38,918 bases of DNA from an uncultured Pelagibacteraceae bacterium (GCA_902558815.1 CACEFF010000009.1:1-38918), one strand, 5' to 3'; shown: positions 15,953 through 23,611, counted from the stretch's first letter. The notes: generated from the letters alone by a model not told the origin. A program made the numbers and translations.

Positions 15953-16759
15953 GTGCAAAAATTAAAATCTTCAGATTATAAAGAATATTCTAAATTTATT
16001 GAAAATTTGGCAAAAAAATTAACTAAATTTTACCATTCAAAATTAAATAAGCCTTTCAAAGTTTCTAATAAGCTTAAGGGAAAAGGCTATGACCCTGTTA
16101 CTAGTGCTGATAAAGCATTTGAAAAATTTATAAGGAAGGAAATTAAAAAAAAATTTCCTAATCATCAAGTGATTGGAGAGGAGTTTGGATACAAAAGATC
16201 TAAAAGTAGTTATTCGTGGGTAATCGATCCTATTGATGGAACAAGATCTTTTGTTATAGGCAATCCAACTTGGAGTAATTTAATATCATTAAATTATAAG
16301 GGTAACCCAGTTGTAGGTCTTGCAAACTTTCCGATATTAAAAAAATTTTATTTTAATACTTCAGATAAAAGTGCTTATGTTTTTGAAAATGGAAAAAAAA
16401 GAAGATTGAAAGTAAATCTTAAAGCAACTTTCTCTAAAATGAAAATGTCGGCAGCATTTCATGGCGGCCTTTCATTAGCAAAGCAAAAAAAAATTCCGCA
16501 AATTTTAAAACGAATGCAATTTCCATGCTTTGATGCTTTAAGCTACTCTCACTTTGCGGATGGGAAAATTGATGTAGTTTTACAATGTTCAAATAAAATT
16601 TGGGATATTCATCCTTTAATCCCAATAATTAATGCTGCTGGCGGAATAGTTAGTACTTGGAATAATGATAGTGCAATTAAAGCTGGAAATATTATTTGTT
16701 CACCAAATAAAAAAATTCATAATAAAGTATTAAAACTTTTGAGGCCAGTATCTAAGTAG
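15953..16759 (+). CDS. Inositol-monophosphatase-family phosphatase, HisN (histidinol-phosphatase) type
   Basis: 268 residues with the standard lithium-sensitive phosphatase motifs: DPVTSADKAFEKFIR (47-61), GEEFG (75-79), WVIDPIDGTRSFVIGNPTW (89-107, metal ligands Asp92 and Asp95) and WDIHPLIPIINAAGG near the C-terminus. The GTRSFV(I/S)G form, with Arg after DGT, is typical of HisN-type histidinol phosphatases in actinobacteria and alphaproteobacteria. 3'-phosphoadenosine or inositol phosphatase activity remains possible. The start is GTG at 15953; the stop overlaps the convergent SMR-like gene by 8 nt. Confidence 0.82.
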   Translation: MQKLKSSDYKEYSKFIENLAKKLTKFYHSKLNKPFKVSNKLKGKGYDPVTSADKAFEKFIRKEIKKKFPNHQVIGEEFGYKRSKSSYSWVIDPIDGTRSFVIGNPTWSNLISLNYKGNPVVGLANFPILKKFYFNTSDKSAYVFENGKKRRLKVNLKATFSKMKMSAAFHGGLSLAKQKKIPQILKRMQFPCFDALSYSHFADGKIDVVLQCSNKIWDIHPLIPIINAAGGIVSTWNNDSAIKAGNIICSPNKKIHNKVLKLLRPVSK

Positions 16760-17087
16760 TCTTACCAAATGTATTTAGCAAAATTACACCAGTAACAATT
16801 AATACTATTCCAATTATTCCATATATGTTTGGCATCTGATTGTATTTAATCAAACCAAAAATTGCTATGGCAGTTATTGTTAACCCTCCATAAGTTGCAT
16901 AGGTAAAACCAACAGGTATAACTGACATTGCTTTTGAAAGTGAAAACATACAAATACACATTAAGAACAAACATGCAATTGTTGGTGTTAATTTTGAAAA
17001 TCCATCTGAAATTTTAGCAAAACTGTTTGCACTAATTCCAGTTAAAATACCAAGTCCTAAAAACATATAACCTGAAAAAGTACTCAT
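16752..17087 (-). CDS. SMR-family-like small membrane protein lacking the essential Glu
   Basis: 111 residues and four hydrophobic helices, aligning end to end with EmrE-type proteins: YMFLGLGILTGISANSFAKISDGFSKL against the EmrE helix 1 region, then IPVGFTYATYGGLTITAI and GIIGIVLIVTGVILLN. The membrane Glu14 of EmrE, required for proton/drug exchange, aligns with Gly17, and Trp63 of EmrE aligns with Tyr. It is therefore unlikely to be an EmrE-like antiporter. ATG 17087 is preferred over a TTG nine bases upstream. It is the last gene of the minus-strand small-gene run. Confidence 0.78.
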   Translation of the reverse strand: MSTFSGYMFLGLGILTGISANSFAKISDGFSKLTPTIACLFLMCICMFSLSKAMSVIPVGFTYATYGGLTITAIAIFGLIKYNQMPNIYGIIGIVLIVTGVILLNTFGKTT

Positions 17088-17101
17088 ATTGTACAATAAG
17101 A

Positions 17102-17323
17102 TTATTTAGTTATTTTATCTACAAACTTTTTAGCAACAGGACCAACTAATAATGCTGCCGTGATGGCGATTGGAAGTCCAACTGCCCAAGCTTTTAAGAA
17201 TCTACCAATGTAACCACCATCTATTCCAGTGTTCACATAAGTAATGATTAAGGTCATTAGCAAACTCATGCCAAAGCCCATCACCAATATAAATAAAAGG
17301 TTTGAATATTTTTTTGGAAACAT
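17102..17323 (-). CDS. DUF2798-type two-helix membrane protein
   Basis: 73 residues with two hydrophobic helices: LLFILVMGFGMSLLMTLIITYVNTG and FLKAWAVGLPIAITAALLVGPVAKKFV. The GMSLxMTxxIT...N and FLxAWxxGxPIA blocks match DUF2798. The function is unknown. It lies 3 nt after the TPR gene and 14 nt before the SMR-like gene, in the same operon. Confidence 0.72.
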   Translation of the reverse strand: MFPKKYSNLLFILVMGFGMSLLMTLIITYVNTGIDGGYIGRFLKAWAVGLPIAITAALLVGPVAKKFVDKITK

Positions 17324-17326
17324 TTT

Positions 17327-17875
17327 TTAAATACTTTCTTTTTTGATTTGAAGTTGAAGTTTTTCAATCATAATTAATGGAGATTTCATATTAGGATGAA
17401 TTTTATGGGCTTCAATATAGCTATCGATTGCTTTTTGATAATTATTCAATGCTGTTTGAACTAATCCCTGGCCTGATAAGGCTCCAAAATGTCTTTTTTC
17501 TAGCATCAAAACTTTATCAATATCAGCTTGGGATAATTCATATTTTCCCATTAAATATAAAACAGTTGCTCTTTTATTCCAAGCTTCCGACCAATTAGGG
17601 TCAAGCTCAATTACTTGAGTAAATTTATCATACGCAGCATCAAGTTTATTTTCCATCATTGCAGATGAACCATCTGCTAGTAATTTTGTTAAATCATTTT
17701 TAGATGGATGAGTGGTCCAAAGATCCCAAATTTTATCTTCTATCTCTTTGGAGTTTTCAAAGTTCAAAGCACTTTTTAATTGAATAAATAATTTATCAAT
17801 TTCCTTTTCATAATCATCTGCAAATAAAGATGATGAAAATAAAAAAATAAAAAAAATAAATGAAAATTTTTTCAC
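17327..17875 (-). CDS. Exported TPR-repeat protein
   Basis: 182 residues with a signal peptide (MKKFSFIFFIFLFSSSLFADD) and tetratricopeptide repeats over about 75-160: KLDAAYDKFTQVIELDPNWSEAWNKRATVLYLMGKYELSQADIDKVLMLEK and a following NYQKAIDSYIEAHKIHP unit. It probably mediates protein contacts in the periplasm. The start is GTG directly after the TAA of the upstream SnoaL-like gene (TAAGTG), implying translational coupling. Confidence 0.82.
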   Translation of the reverse strand: MKKFSFIFFIFLFSSSLFADDYEKEIDKLFIQLKSALNFENSKEIEDKIWDLWTTHPSKNDLTKLLADGSSAMMENKLDAAYDKFTQVIELDPNWSEAWNKRATVLYLMGKYELSQADIDKVLMLEKRHFGALSGQGLVQTALNNYQKAIDSYIEAHKIHPNMKSPLIMIEKLQLQIKKESI

Positions 17876-18196
17876 TTATTTAGACATTGGAGTAGCGCCA
17901 GTTTCTAAACTAACAATTTTTCCATCTTTATATCTATAAACCGCCATTACAGCTTCAACATTTCCATCATTAAATGTAACTAAAGAATGGTGCACACCTA
18001 CCTCGTCATTTTCATATACAACTCTTGCCTTATCTTGATTAATATCACCACTCATTGCCCATTTAATAACATCAGCTTTTCCTAAAGAATTTCCAGATTT
18101 ATGCATTGTGAACTTAAAATCATCATGCAAAAGCTCATTCATTGTTGCTTCATCTTTCTTATCTATTGCATCAGTATATCTTTTTAATATCGACAT
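17876..18196 (-). CDS. SnoaL/NTF2-like small protein
   Basis: 106 residues from ATG 18196, which overlaps the upstream cupin stop by one base (TAATG). The pattern MSILKRYTDAIDKKDEATMNELLHDDFKFTMH, then EVGVHHSLVTFNDGNVEAVMAVYRYKDGKIVSLETGATP is that of the SnoaL/NTF2-like cone fold, a fold used by isomerases, hydratases and ligand binders. No specific activity can be read from the sequence. A further upstream start at 18208 would only add four residues and spoils the overlap. Confidence 0.75.
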   Translation of the reverse strand: MSILKRYTDAIDKKDEATMNELLHDDFKFTMHKSGNSLGKADVIKWAMSGDINQDKARVVYENDEVGVHHSLVTFNDGNVEAVMAVYRYKDGKIVSLETGATPMSK

Positions 18197-18546
18197 TATT
18201 CCCCCCACATACCGTGAAATTCATAAACAATAGCTGGTTCATTTCCAACTACCCAACCATCGTGTCCAGGCTGTATCGAATAAGCATCCCCAGCTTTGTA
18301 TGTCAACTCTGTACCATCATTATGTTTCGCGCAAACAGCTCCTGAAACAATTACACCTAAATGTGTTGCTTGGCAGCTATCACCACCAACAGTAGGCTTG
18401 ATATCTTTTGACCATTTCCATCCAGGTTGTAATGTAAGTTTCATTACTCTCTGGTTTCCAACTTTAACTGCTTCAATTTTTGCATTATTAAAGTTATCAT
18501 TAACTTCATCTGCTTTATCGAAAGTTTTTACCTCTACTCCTGCCAT
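18196..18546 (-). CDS. Cupin-domain small protein
   Basis: 116 residues with a single cupin barrel: WKWSKDIKPTVGGDSCQATHLGVIVSGAVCAKHNDGTELTYKAGDAYSIQPGHDGWVVGNEPAIVYEF. A possible metal-binding set is His in ATHLG, His in CAKHND, and His in PGHDGW; the order is compatible with a sensor-type or small-molecule-binding cupin. A strong AAAGGAG lies 5 nt before the ATG. It sits in the minus-strand run and is coupled to the SnoaL-like gene. Substrate unknown. Confidence 0.75.
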   Translation of the reverse strand: MAGVEVKTFDKADEVNDNFNNAKIEAVKVGNQRVMKLTLQPGWKWSKDIKPTVGGDSCQATHLGVIVSGAVCAKHNDGTELTYKAGDAYSIQPGHDGWVVGNEPAIVYEFHGMWGE

Positions 18547-18561
18547 GACATCTCCTTTTAT

Positions 18562-18978
18562 TTAAACGTAGATTTTATCAGCCAAACCATAACAAAGTAC
18601 AGCACTTAAAATAGTTAAAAATAAAGGGGCATAAATCGCTTCATCCGAAGTTTTATCTGTATGTCCAAGTTTGTTTATTTTTGTACTATAAAAACCAACT
18701 ATAAATGCTGATAAGTTTTGTAAGAATATTAGATTAAAAAATGCCCAAGTTGCTTCTAAGCCATTAGGTCTAATAAATCCTACATAAATTGCCATCACAG
18801 TAGAACCAATAAATATTGAACCAAAAAATCTTACAATTCCTGCTCCTGTATCATGCATTCCATATTGATTTAAAAAAGATTTTGTTTGAAACACACATCT
18901 AAATCCATAGTAAGCAAAGCCTATAAAGTGAATTAAAAATACGACTAAGTAAATTATTCCATTAAATTTTTCTAACAT
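18562..18978 (-). CDS. Four-helix membrane protein, hypothetical
   Basis: 138 residues with four hydrophobic helices: near 6-27, 47-66, 78-96 and 116-133. It has conserved-looking features such as an FHF-like LIHFIGFAYYGFRC and FFGSIFIGSTVMAIYVGF. No family is recognised with confidence. It lies between the cupin and a dimeric-barrel-like gene in the same operon, with an AAGGA site before the ATG. Confidence 0.65.
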   Translation of the reverse strand: MLEKFNGIIYLVVFLIHFIGFAYYGFRCVFQTKSFLNQYGMHDTGAGIVRFFGSIFIGSTVMAIYVGFIRPNGLEATWAFFNLIFLQNLSAFIVGFYSTKINKLGHTDKTSDEAIYAPLFLTILSAVLCYGLADKIYV

Positions 18979-18990
18979 AATCTAAGTCCT

Positions 18991-19299
18991 TTAACTAAAT
19001 ATTGGTCTAATCTCGTCTTCAATAGTACCTTCTATGGCAACTTCTTTTAATTGCTCTAAAAGTTTTATATATTCAGGGTCTGCAGACATTTTAGCATCAG
19101 CTTCATTATCACCTTCAAACATAGTTCCAATTAAAGTTTCTCTTATTGTTCTTGGATCTCCACCCATTTGAAAAGAAAAATAAACATCATGGTTAGGATA
19201 ATGTTTTTTTCTAACTGCTGCTAAACCTTTCCCAATTTCCATTGCTTTTCCTAGACCGTCATCTTTTACTCTCATTGTTCTTGTATAAATTACTTTCAT
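18991..19299 (-). CDS. Small cytoplasmic protein, dimeric alpha/beta-barrel-like
   Basis: 102 residues, no signal peptide. The pattern of a first strand (MKVIYTRTMRVKD), a helix (GLGKAMEIGKGLAAVRKK), a second strand (HDVYFSFQMGG), and a final helix with acidic end resembles NIPSNAP/antibiotic-monooxygenase dimeric alpha/beta-barrel proteins. This fold call is inference. Strong AAGGAG precedes the ATG by 5 nt. It may be a paralogue in fold of the next two genes upstream. Confidence 0.62.
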   Translation of the reverse strand: MKVIYTRTMRVKDDGLGKAMEIGKGLAAVRKKHYPNHDVYFSFQMGGDPRTIRETLIGTMFEGDNEADAKMSADPEYIKLLEQLKEVAIEGTIEDEIRPIFS

Positions 19300-19333
19300 T
19301 GTTTCTCCTTATTGAGTCAAAGTTTAGGTATTT

Positions 19334-19624
19334 TTATTTAGCATTAAAATCTATAATATCATCTGTACACTCAACAAATTTATGAGGTTCATAGAAATCG
19401 TTCATAGACTCTAATTGTTTATTAATTGCATCTGGATCTGTACCTTTCCACCAACAAAACATTGTTAAATTATCACCTGGTGTGATCCAGCTCATTTGAC
19501 ATTTTGCATTATCACTTGTCATTGCTTTAGTCATATCTTCCATTGACATTGAACCAGTAACTTCAATCATTTTAGCTTTTGCTTCTTTTGATTTAAAAGT
19601 ATGTGTTACTATATAGTTTTTCAT
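19334..19624 (-). CDS. Small cytoplasmic protein, dimeric alpha/beta-barrel-like
   Basis: 96 residues without a signal peptide. It begins KNYIVTHTFKSKEAKAKMIEV, then SMSMEDMTKAMTSDNAKCQMSWITPGDNLTMFCWWKGTDPDAINKQLES, ending with a short acidic segment (FVECTDDIIDFNAK). The beta-alpha-beta-beta-alpha-beta order fits a ferredoxin-like/DUF4242-like fold; no catalytic residue is evident. TAGGAG precedes the ATG by 4-5 nt. The gap of 34 nt to the next gene is the largest between the barrel-like genes. Confidence 0.62.
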   Translation of the reverse strand: MKNYIVTHTFKSKEAKAKMIEVTGSMSMEDMTKAMTSDNAKCQMSWITPGDNLTMFCWWKGTDPDAINKQLESMNDFYEPHKFVECTDDIIDFNAK

Positions 19625-19631
19625 ATTTCTC

Positions 19632-19916
19632 CTATTTTACCTTTGTTAAATCATAGATCGAATAGCTATCTAGCACAGCATCCATGATTGGTTTTGATAC
19701 TTCAGTTCCTTCAATGAACTTATGTAATGCAGGCTCATCAGTGCAAAATATCTTAAACATTACAGTACTTTTATCTGGGGTTACCGTTCCAATAGTTTTT
19801 TCTACTATTGCAACTTTAGCTCTTTCAGCTAAACCTTCAGGTGATTGCATAAATCCCATAAATTTTTCAAACATACCATCTTTTAATTTAGCCACTACCA
19901 ACATTTCTTTTTCCAT
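19632..19916 (-). CDS. Small cytoplasmic protein, dimeric alpha/beta-barrel-like
   Basis: 94 residues, no signal peptide. It starts MEKEMLVVAKLKDGMFEKFMGFMQSPEGLAER with a middle strand TVMFKIFCTDEPALHKFIEG and a short C-terminal YDLTKV strand, a layout like antibiotic-monooxygenase/dimeric barrel folds. No metal or heme motif is obvious. AAAGGAG lies 5 nt before the ATG. The gap to the preceding exported-protein gene is 23 nt. Confidence 0.62.
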   Translation of the reverse strand: MEKEMLVVAKLKDGMFEKFMGFMQSPEGLAERAKVAIVEKTIGTVTPDKSTVMFKIFCTDEPALHKFIEGTEVSKPIMDAVLDSYSIYDLTKVK

Positions 19917-19939
19917 TTTATCTCCTTTTATTAATTAAT

Positions 19940-20416
19940 TTAATATGTGTACTCACCACTCATTTGATTCATTGAATGAGCAAATCCAGTTTTTCCTTTA
20001 AGGTTCTGTCTACTTGAAAAACCAGTTCCTGAAATTTTTTCATATTTTCCAGTACCCCCAACAATTAAAAAAGTTCCAGATCCACCTTGACCTCCAGTTC
20101 CTTTACCTTTGTAATTTATAAAAACTTTTTCACCATCAGCTAAATAAAAAGTACACATACCTGTTTCATCTTCAAACTTACCACCCACTAATGTAAGTCC
20201 TCCAACACAATTCATTGTAGATTTATCAAATATACTATTAGGGTCTTTATCAGCGAGACCAGCATTTCCATCATAAGTTATAGCCATATTACCATTGCCA
20301 GCATTCATGATATTCATTTCCCAAGATCCCATACCACTTGCATTAAATTTCCCTGAGTTAGCAAAAGCCACCGTAGAAATAATTGTAAACATTAAAGATA
20401 TTATTATTTTTTTCAT
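19940..20416 (-). CDS. Exported Gly-rich beta protein, hypothetical
   Basis: 158 residues with a signal peptide (MKKIIISLMFTIISTVAFANS). The mature part is Gly-rich and beta-strand-like: GMGSWEMNIMNAGNGNMAITYDGNAG, GGLTLVGGKFEDETGMCTFYLADGEKVFINYKGKGTGGQGGSGTFLIVGGTGKYEKISGTG. The two Cys residues (in TMNCVGG and GMCTFY) may form a disulfide. The GTGKYEKISGTG ending is reminiscent of lipocalin/allene-oxide-cyclase-like barrels, but this is only an impression. AAGGAG lies 5 nt before the ATG. Confidence 0.68.
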   Translation of the reverse strand: MKKIIISLMFTIISTVAFANSGKFNASGMGSWEMNIMNAGNGNMAITYDGNAGLADKDPNSIFDKSTMNCVGGLTLVGGKFEDETGMCTFYLADGEKVFINYKGKGTGGQGGSGTFLIVGGTGKYEKISGTGFSSRQNLKGKTGFAHSMNQMSGEYTY

Positions 20417-20431
20417 TTTTGCTCCTTTTTA

Positions 20432-20824
20432 TTAATATAAAGTTTGAATTACTTTTTTTACTCTTTCAGCCCCGTTAGGAACTAACGCTTCAACGTAAGC
20501 ATGACATTTGTCAGTTTTAGCTTTGTCATATTTCGATCCGTAATGTTTATCCACTGCTTTATTAACTCCTTCATCCCACTCTTTTTCTGGAATACCTATT
20601 TCAAGAGCGTAAGCTTTTAGAACTTTTACAGTTGATATTGATTTTTCTTTCATTTTGTATTCAAATTCTTCACCAGGTGGAAGAAAGTAGTTAGCCATAT
20701 AAATACCAATGCAGTCCCAAGCTTTGGACTTATCGTTGTCACTCATACCAGCCAATGATGTAGTAGATATTAGAATTGCCACACAGTAAGTAGCAAATAT
20801 TTTTAAAGTATTTTTTATTAGCAT
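20432..20824 (-). CDS. Small exported protein, first gene of the minus-strand operon
   Basis: 130 residues from ATG 20824 (GGAG seven nt upstream); a TTG at 20839 would add five residues but lies inside the leader stem. The signal peptide is MLIKNTLKIFATYCVAILISTTSLAG. The mature part is helical and charged, with two Cys (WDCIGIY and DKCHAYV) and a KVLKAYALEIGIPEKEWDEGV segment. No family is recognised. It leads the run of small genes and has a 10-bp stem just upstream of its ribosome site. Confidence 0.68.
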   Translation of the reverse strand: MLIKNTLKIFATYCVAILISTTSLAGMSDNDKSKAWDCIGIYMANYFLPPGEEFEYKMKEKSISTVKVLKAYALEIGIPEKEWDEGVNKAVDKHYGSKYDKAKTDKCHAYVEALVPNGAERVKKVIQTLY

Positions 20825-20837
20825 CGTATCTCCATTC

Positions 20838-20865
20838 AAATAAAGATCTCCGCTAATCTTTATTT
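20838..20865 (-). promoter_or_regulatory. 10-bp leader stem in front of the small-protein operon
   Basis: AAATAAAGAT (20838-20847) and ATCTTTATTT (20856-20865) are perfect inverted repeats around an 8-nt loop. On the transcribed minus strand the loop reads TAGCGGAG, and the stem ends about 4 nt before the GGAG that serves the first gene. The loop itself contains a GGAG. It may protect the mRNA 5' end, compete for ribosomes, or be an operator for a repressor. Confidence 0.6.
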
Positions 20866-20893
20866 AATTTTTACGTTAATTAAATATATGTTT

Positions 20894-20926
20894 AAAAAGT
20901 AACAGTTTTGTTACATAGCAGCTATG
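20894..20926 (-). terminator. Rho-independent terminator after cysK
   Basis: On the minus strand, directly after the cysK stop, a CATAGC-T-GCTATG stem (20914-20926) is followed by GTAACA-AAAC-TGTTAC (20899-20914) and then five T residues (20894-20898). The second stem plus T run has the form of an intrinsic terminator. It separates cysEK from the minus-strand small-gene operon, whose promoter should lie in the AT-rich 20866-20893 interval. Confidence 0.65.
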
Positions 20927-20931
20927 CGATA

Positions 20932-21933
20932 TTATAACCAACTAGGAATAGGGAGCTTTTTTTCTTCTAAAAAAGATTTATTAAACATCTTTGAGTTGTA
21001 TTTATCTGACTTGTCACAAAGAATAGTAACAATTGTTTTGCCTGGTCCTAATTCTTTGCCAAGTCTAATTGCTCCCGCAATATTTATTCCACAACTTGTA
21101 CCTAGGCTTAAACCTTCATTTTGAATTAGATCATAAAGAATAGGCAATGCTTCATGATCGTCAATTGAGAAAGCACCATCAATTTTAGCGTTTTCAAAAT
21201 TTTTTGTAATTCTGCTTGAGCCAATTCCTTCTGTAATGGAGTTTCCATCTGACTTTAATTCACCAGTTTTTATATAATTATAAAGAGCAGAACCTTTTGG
21301 ATCAGACAAATAAATCTTTATATCTTTATTCTTTTCTTTAAGAGCATTACTAACTCCTGAAATAGTTCCACCTGTTCCTGATGAACAGACAAAGCCGTCA
21401 ACCTTACCTTCAGTTTGATCCCAAATTTCCTTTCCAGTTCCCTCATAATGACCTTTTGCATTTGCAGTGTTATCAAATTGATTAGCCCAGACAACTCCAT
21501 TGTTGTTAGAAGGTCTTAGTTCATCAGCAAGCCTTGAAGCAACTTTTACATAATTTCCATCATCTTTATAAGGTTTCGCAGGGACCAATTTTAGTTCAGC
21601 TCCAAGGTTTCTTAGTGTATCTTTTTTCTCTTGGGTTTGATTATCATTCATCACAATAATTGTTTTATAACCAAGTGAATTACCTAATAGACCTAAACCA
21701 ATGCCAGTGTTACCAGCTGTACCCTCAACAACAGTACCACCTTTAGAAATTAACTTTTTTTCTTGAGCATCTTTGATTAGTGCTAACGCAGCTCTATCCT
21801 TAACTGAACCACCTGGATTTAAGAACTCAGCCTTTCCATAAATATTGCACCCTGTAATCTCGGAAGCTGCTTTTAGTTTTATTAGAGGAGTGTTACCAAT
21901 GGAGTCAATAAAACTATTTCTAATATTTGTCAT
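20932..21933 (-). CDS. cysK: Cysteine synthase A (O-acetylserine sulfhydrylase)
   Basis: PLP enzyme making cysteine from O-acetylserine and sulfide. 333 residues with IGNTPLIKL (12-20), the PLP lysine Lys45 in NPGGSVKDRAA (39-48), the substrate loop EGTAGNTGIGLG, and the phosphate-binding SSGTGGTISGV. The AGNTG form is the one common in alphaproteobacterial CysK of this length. It is coupled to cysE through TAATG, the first base of the start being the last of the cysE stop, and ends at a terminator-like hairpin. Confidence 0.93.
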   Translation of the reverse strand: MTNIRNSFIDSIGNTPLIKLKAASEITGCNIYGKAEFLNPGGSVKDRAALALIKDAQEKKLISKGGTVVEGTAGNTGIGLGLLGNSLGYKTIIVMNDNQTQEKKDTLRNLGAELKLVPAKPYKDDGNYVKVASRLADELRPSNNNGVVWANQFDNTANAKGHYEGTGKEIWDQTEGKVDGFVCSSGTGGTISGVSNALKEKNKDIKIYLSDPKGSALYNYIKTGELKSDGNSITEGIGSSRITKNFENAKIDGAFSIDDHEALPILYDLIQNEGLSLGTSCGINIAGAIRLGKELGPGKTIVTILCDKSDKYNSKMFNKSFLEEKKLPIPSWL

Positions 21934-22502
21934 TATTCTTTTTCTTCATCAGTAACAGCATAAGGCTTAAATCCCTTTGATGCATCACCAACTTTTTTTG
22001 CTGGGATGCCTGCCATAACAGATTTTTCTTGAACATTTTTGGTCACTACTGAATTAGATCCAATCAAAGAATTTTTTCCTATATTTATAGGTCCTAAAAT
22101 CTGAGCTCCAGAGCCCACAACAACATTGTCTTCTAAAGTTGGATGTCTTTTCATATCTCTTTGATCATTTGAATTAATACTTGGAGCAATTCCTCCTAGT
22201 GTAACATTATGATAGATAGTAACGTTATCACCAATCATAGATGTTTCTCCAATTACTACACCCATACCATGATCAATGAATAAATTTTTACCAATTTTTG
22301 CTTTTGGATGAATTTCAATTCCGGTTAAGAATCTTGAAAATTGTGAAATGATTCGGGCAATTAAATCAAATTTTGCTATTGCAAAAAAATTTGCAATTTT
22401 ATGAAAAAAAACAGCTTTAACACCTGGATAAGTTAATATTAAACTTAGTTTAGATTTTGCCGCAGGATCTCGATCTATTATTGATTGTAAAAAATCATTC
22501 AT
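21933..22502 (-). CDS. cysE: Serine O-acetyltransferase
   Basis: Makes O-acetylserine for CysK. 189 residues, the short EpsC-type form. After an N-terminal helical part it has hexapeptide left-handed beta-helix repeats: [43 protein letters not shown], followed by [40 protein letters not shown]. Catalytic His/Asp of the family map to DHGMG and YHNVTLGG. It lies directly before cysK in the same operon and is divergent from the VOC gene. Confidence 0.93.
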   Translation of the reverse strand: MNDFLQSIIDRDPAAKSKLSLILTYPGVKAVFFHKIANFFAIAKFDLIARIISQFSRFLTGIEIHPKAKIGKNLFIDHGMGVVIGETSMIGDNVTIYHNVTLGGIAPSINSNDQRDMKRHPTLEDNVVVGSGAQILGPINIGKNSLIGSNSVVTKNVQEKSVMAGIPAKKVGDASKGFKPYAVTDEEKE

Positions 22503-22515
22503 AAAATTTGATAGC

Positions 22516-22568
22516 TTGATAAAAATTTATGTGAGATATATAATGATTAAAGTAAGAATTTAAAGGAG
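22516..22568 (+). promoter_or_regulatory. Sigma70-type promoter and ribosome site for the VOC/LysE/MsrB genes
   Basis: A -35 TTGATA (22516-22521) is followed by a 17-bp spacer and a perfect -10 TATAAT (22539-22544). AAAGGAG lies at 22562-22568, 5 nt before the ATG at 22574. This is the clearest promoter in the window. It reads toward the plus strand in the 71-nt gap shared with the divergent cysE start. Confidence 0.75.
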
Positions 22569-22573
22569 AAATT

Positions 22574-22984
22574 ATGTACAAAAATACCAACTGTTTTCAC
22601 CTAGCAATACCTTGTGGTGATTTAGAAATAGCAAAAAAATTTTATAGTGAGACTCTAGGTTGTCGTTTAGATAACTCTGCTCAAGAATGGGCAGATGTTG
22701 ATTTTTGGGGTAATGAGCTAACTCTTCACGCCAGTGATCATAAATTAGATAGTGAAAGACACGATGTAGATATGGGGAATGTCTCCGTTCCTCATTTTGG
22801 AGTTCATTTATCAAGAAAAGATTTTGATACTTTAAAAAATAGATTAAAAGAAAAAGGGGCTAAGTATTATGATGAGCCTTATCTAAGATTTAAAGGCACA
22901 AAATATGAGCAAGAAACTTTTTTTGTTAAGGATCCTAACGAAAATATTTTAGAAATTAAAACTTTAACTGCTAATTCAGAGTAA
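22574..22984 (+). CDS. VOC (glyoxalase/bleomycin-resistance fold) protein
   Basis: 136 residues. The paired beta-alpha-beta-beta-beta pattern is visible: NCFHLAIPCGDLEIAKKFYSETLGCRLD, then HFGVHLSRKDFDTLKNRLKEKGAKYYDEPYLRFKGTKYEQETFFVKDPNENILEIKT. Plausible metal ligands are His9, His78 and Glu127. The family includes lyases, dioxygenases and thiol-transfer proteins; the substrate cannot be read. It has a strong promoter and a strong AAAGGAG site, and is followed 11 nt later by the lysE gene. Confidence 0.82.
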   Translation: MYKNTNCFHLAIPCGDLEIAKKFYSETLGCRLDNSAQEWADVDFWGNELTLHASDHKLDSERHDVDMGNVSVPHFGVHLSRKDFDTLKNRLKEKGAKYYDEPYLRFKGTKYEQETFFVKDPNENILEIKTLTANSE

Positions 22985-22995
22985 TCTAATTTTAG

Positions 22996-23610
22996 ATGGA
23001 ATACCTGGTATTGGGTTTTTTTACCGGGCTCAGTTTAATTTTAGCAATAGGTGCGCAAAATATTTTTGTAATAGAGCAGGGCCTAAAAAAACAACATATT
23101 TTTTTAGTTTGTTTGATATGTTCCATTTCTGACTTAATTCTTATATTTTTTGGAATATTTCTTTTTTACTTTTTTCACCAATACCTTAATCTTTTTCTAG
23201 AACTAGTTTTAAATATATTACTAATAATTTTTTTAATTCATTTCATTTATTCAAAGATTAAATCTTTAAAAATTAAAGTTAATTTTAATAGTGAAATAAA
23301 AGATGTTTCTAGAACAGAGATTCTATTAAAAACTCTCGGTTTTACATATCTCAATGCTCATGTGTACTCTGATACAGTTTTCTTTTTGGGAAATTTTTCA
23401 AAAAGTTTTTTATTAAACGAAAAAATTTATTTTGGTATTGGAGCTTCAATATCATCATTTATCTTTTTCTTTTTATTGGGTTATTTATCAACTTATTTTT
23501 CAAAATATGCTCAAAATAATAAAGCTTGGAAATTAATTAATATTTTTATTATCTTTTTTATGTCAATATTGACAATTTACATCTTTAAAGAGACATTATA
23601 TTTTCTTTAA
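22996..23610 (+). CDS. LysE/RhtB-family amino acid exporter
   Basis: 204 residues with six hydrophobic segments. The family start GFFTGLSLILAIGAQNIFVIEQGLKKQHIFLVCLICSISDLILI is diagnostic: AIGAQN and the ISD block belong to LysE/ArgO. It probably exports lysine, arginine or related amino acids across the inner membrane. It lies 11 nt after the VOC gene and 1 nt before the msrB gene, so they are one transcription unit. Confidence 0.87.
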   Translation: MEYLVLGFFTGLSLILAIGAQNIFVIEQGLKKQHIFLVCLICSISDLILIFFGIFLFYFFHQYLNLFLELVLNILLIIFLIHFIYSKIKSLKIKVNFNSEIKDVSRTEILLKTLGFTYLNAHVYSDTVFFLGNFSKSFLLNEKIYFGIGASISSFIFFFLLGYLSTYFSKYAQNNKAWKLINIFIIFFMSILTIYIFKETLYFL

Positions 23611-23611
23611 T

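Noticed and set aside
16752..17096. TTG start at 17096 for the SMR-like gene
   Set aside because: ATG at 17087 gives a normal N-terminus; the extra three residues are not conserved in the family.
20825..20839. TTG start at 20839 for the first small exported protein
   Set aside because: The TTG lies in the leader stem and the GGAG lies downstream of it; ATG 20824 has a good signal peptide and spacing.
22572..22814. An 80-codon minus-strand frame over the VOC gene start
   Set aside because: Antisense to a gene with a clear promoter, ribosome site and family fold.
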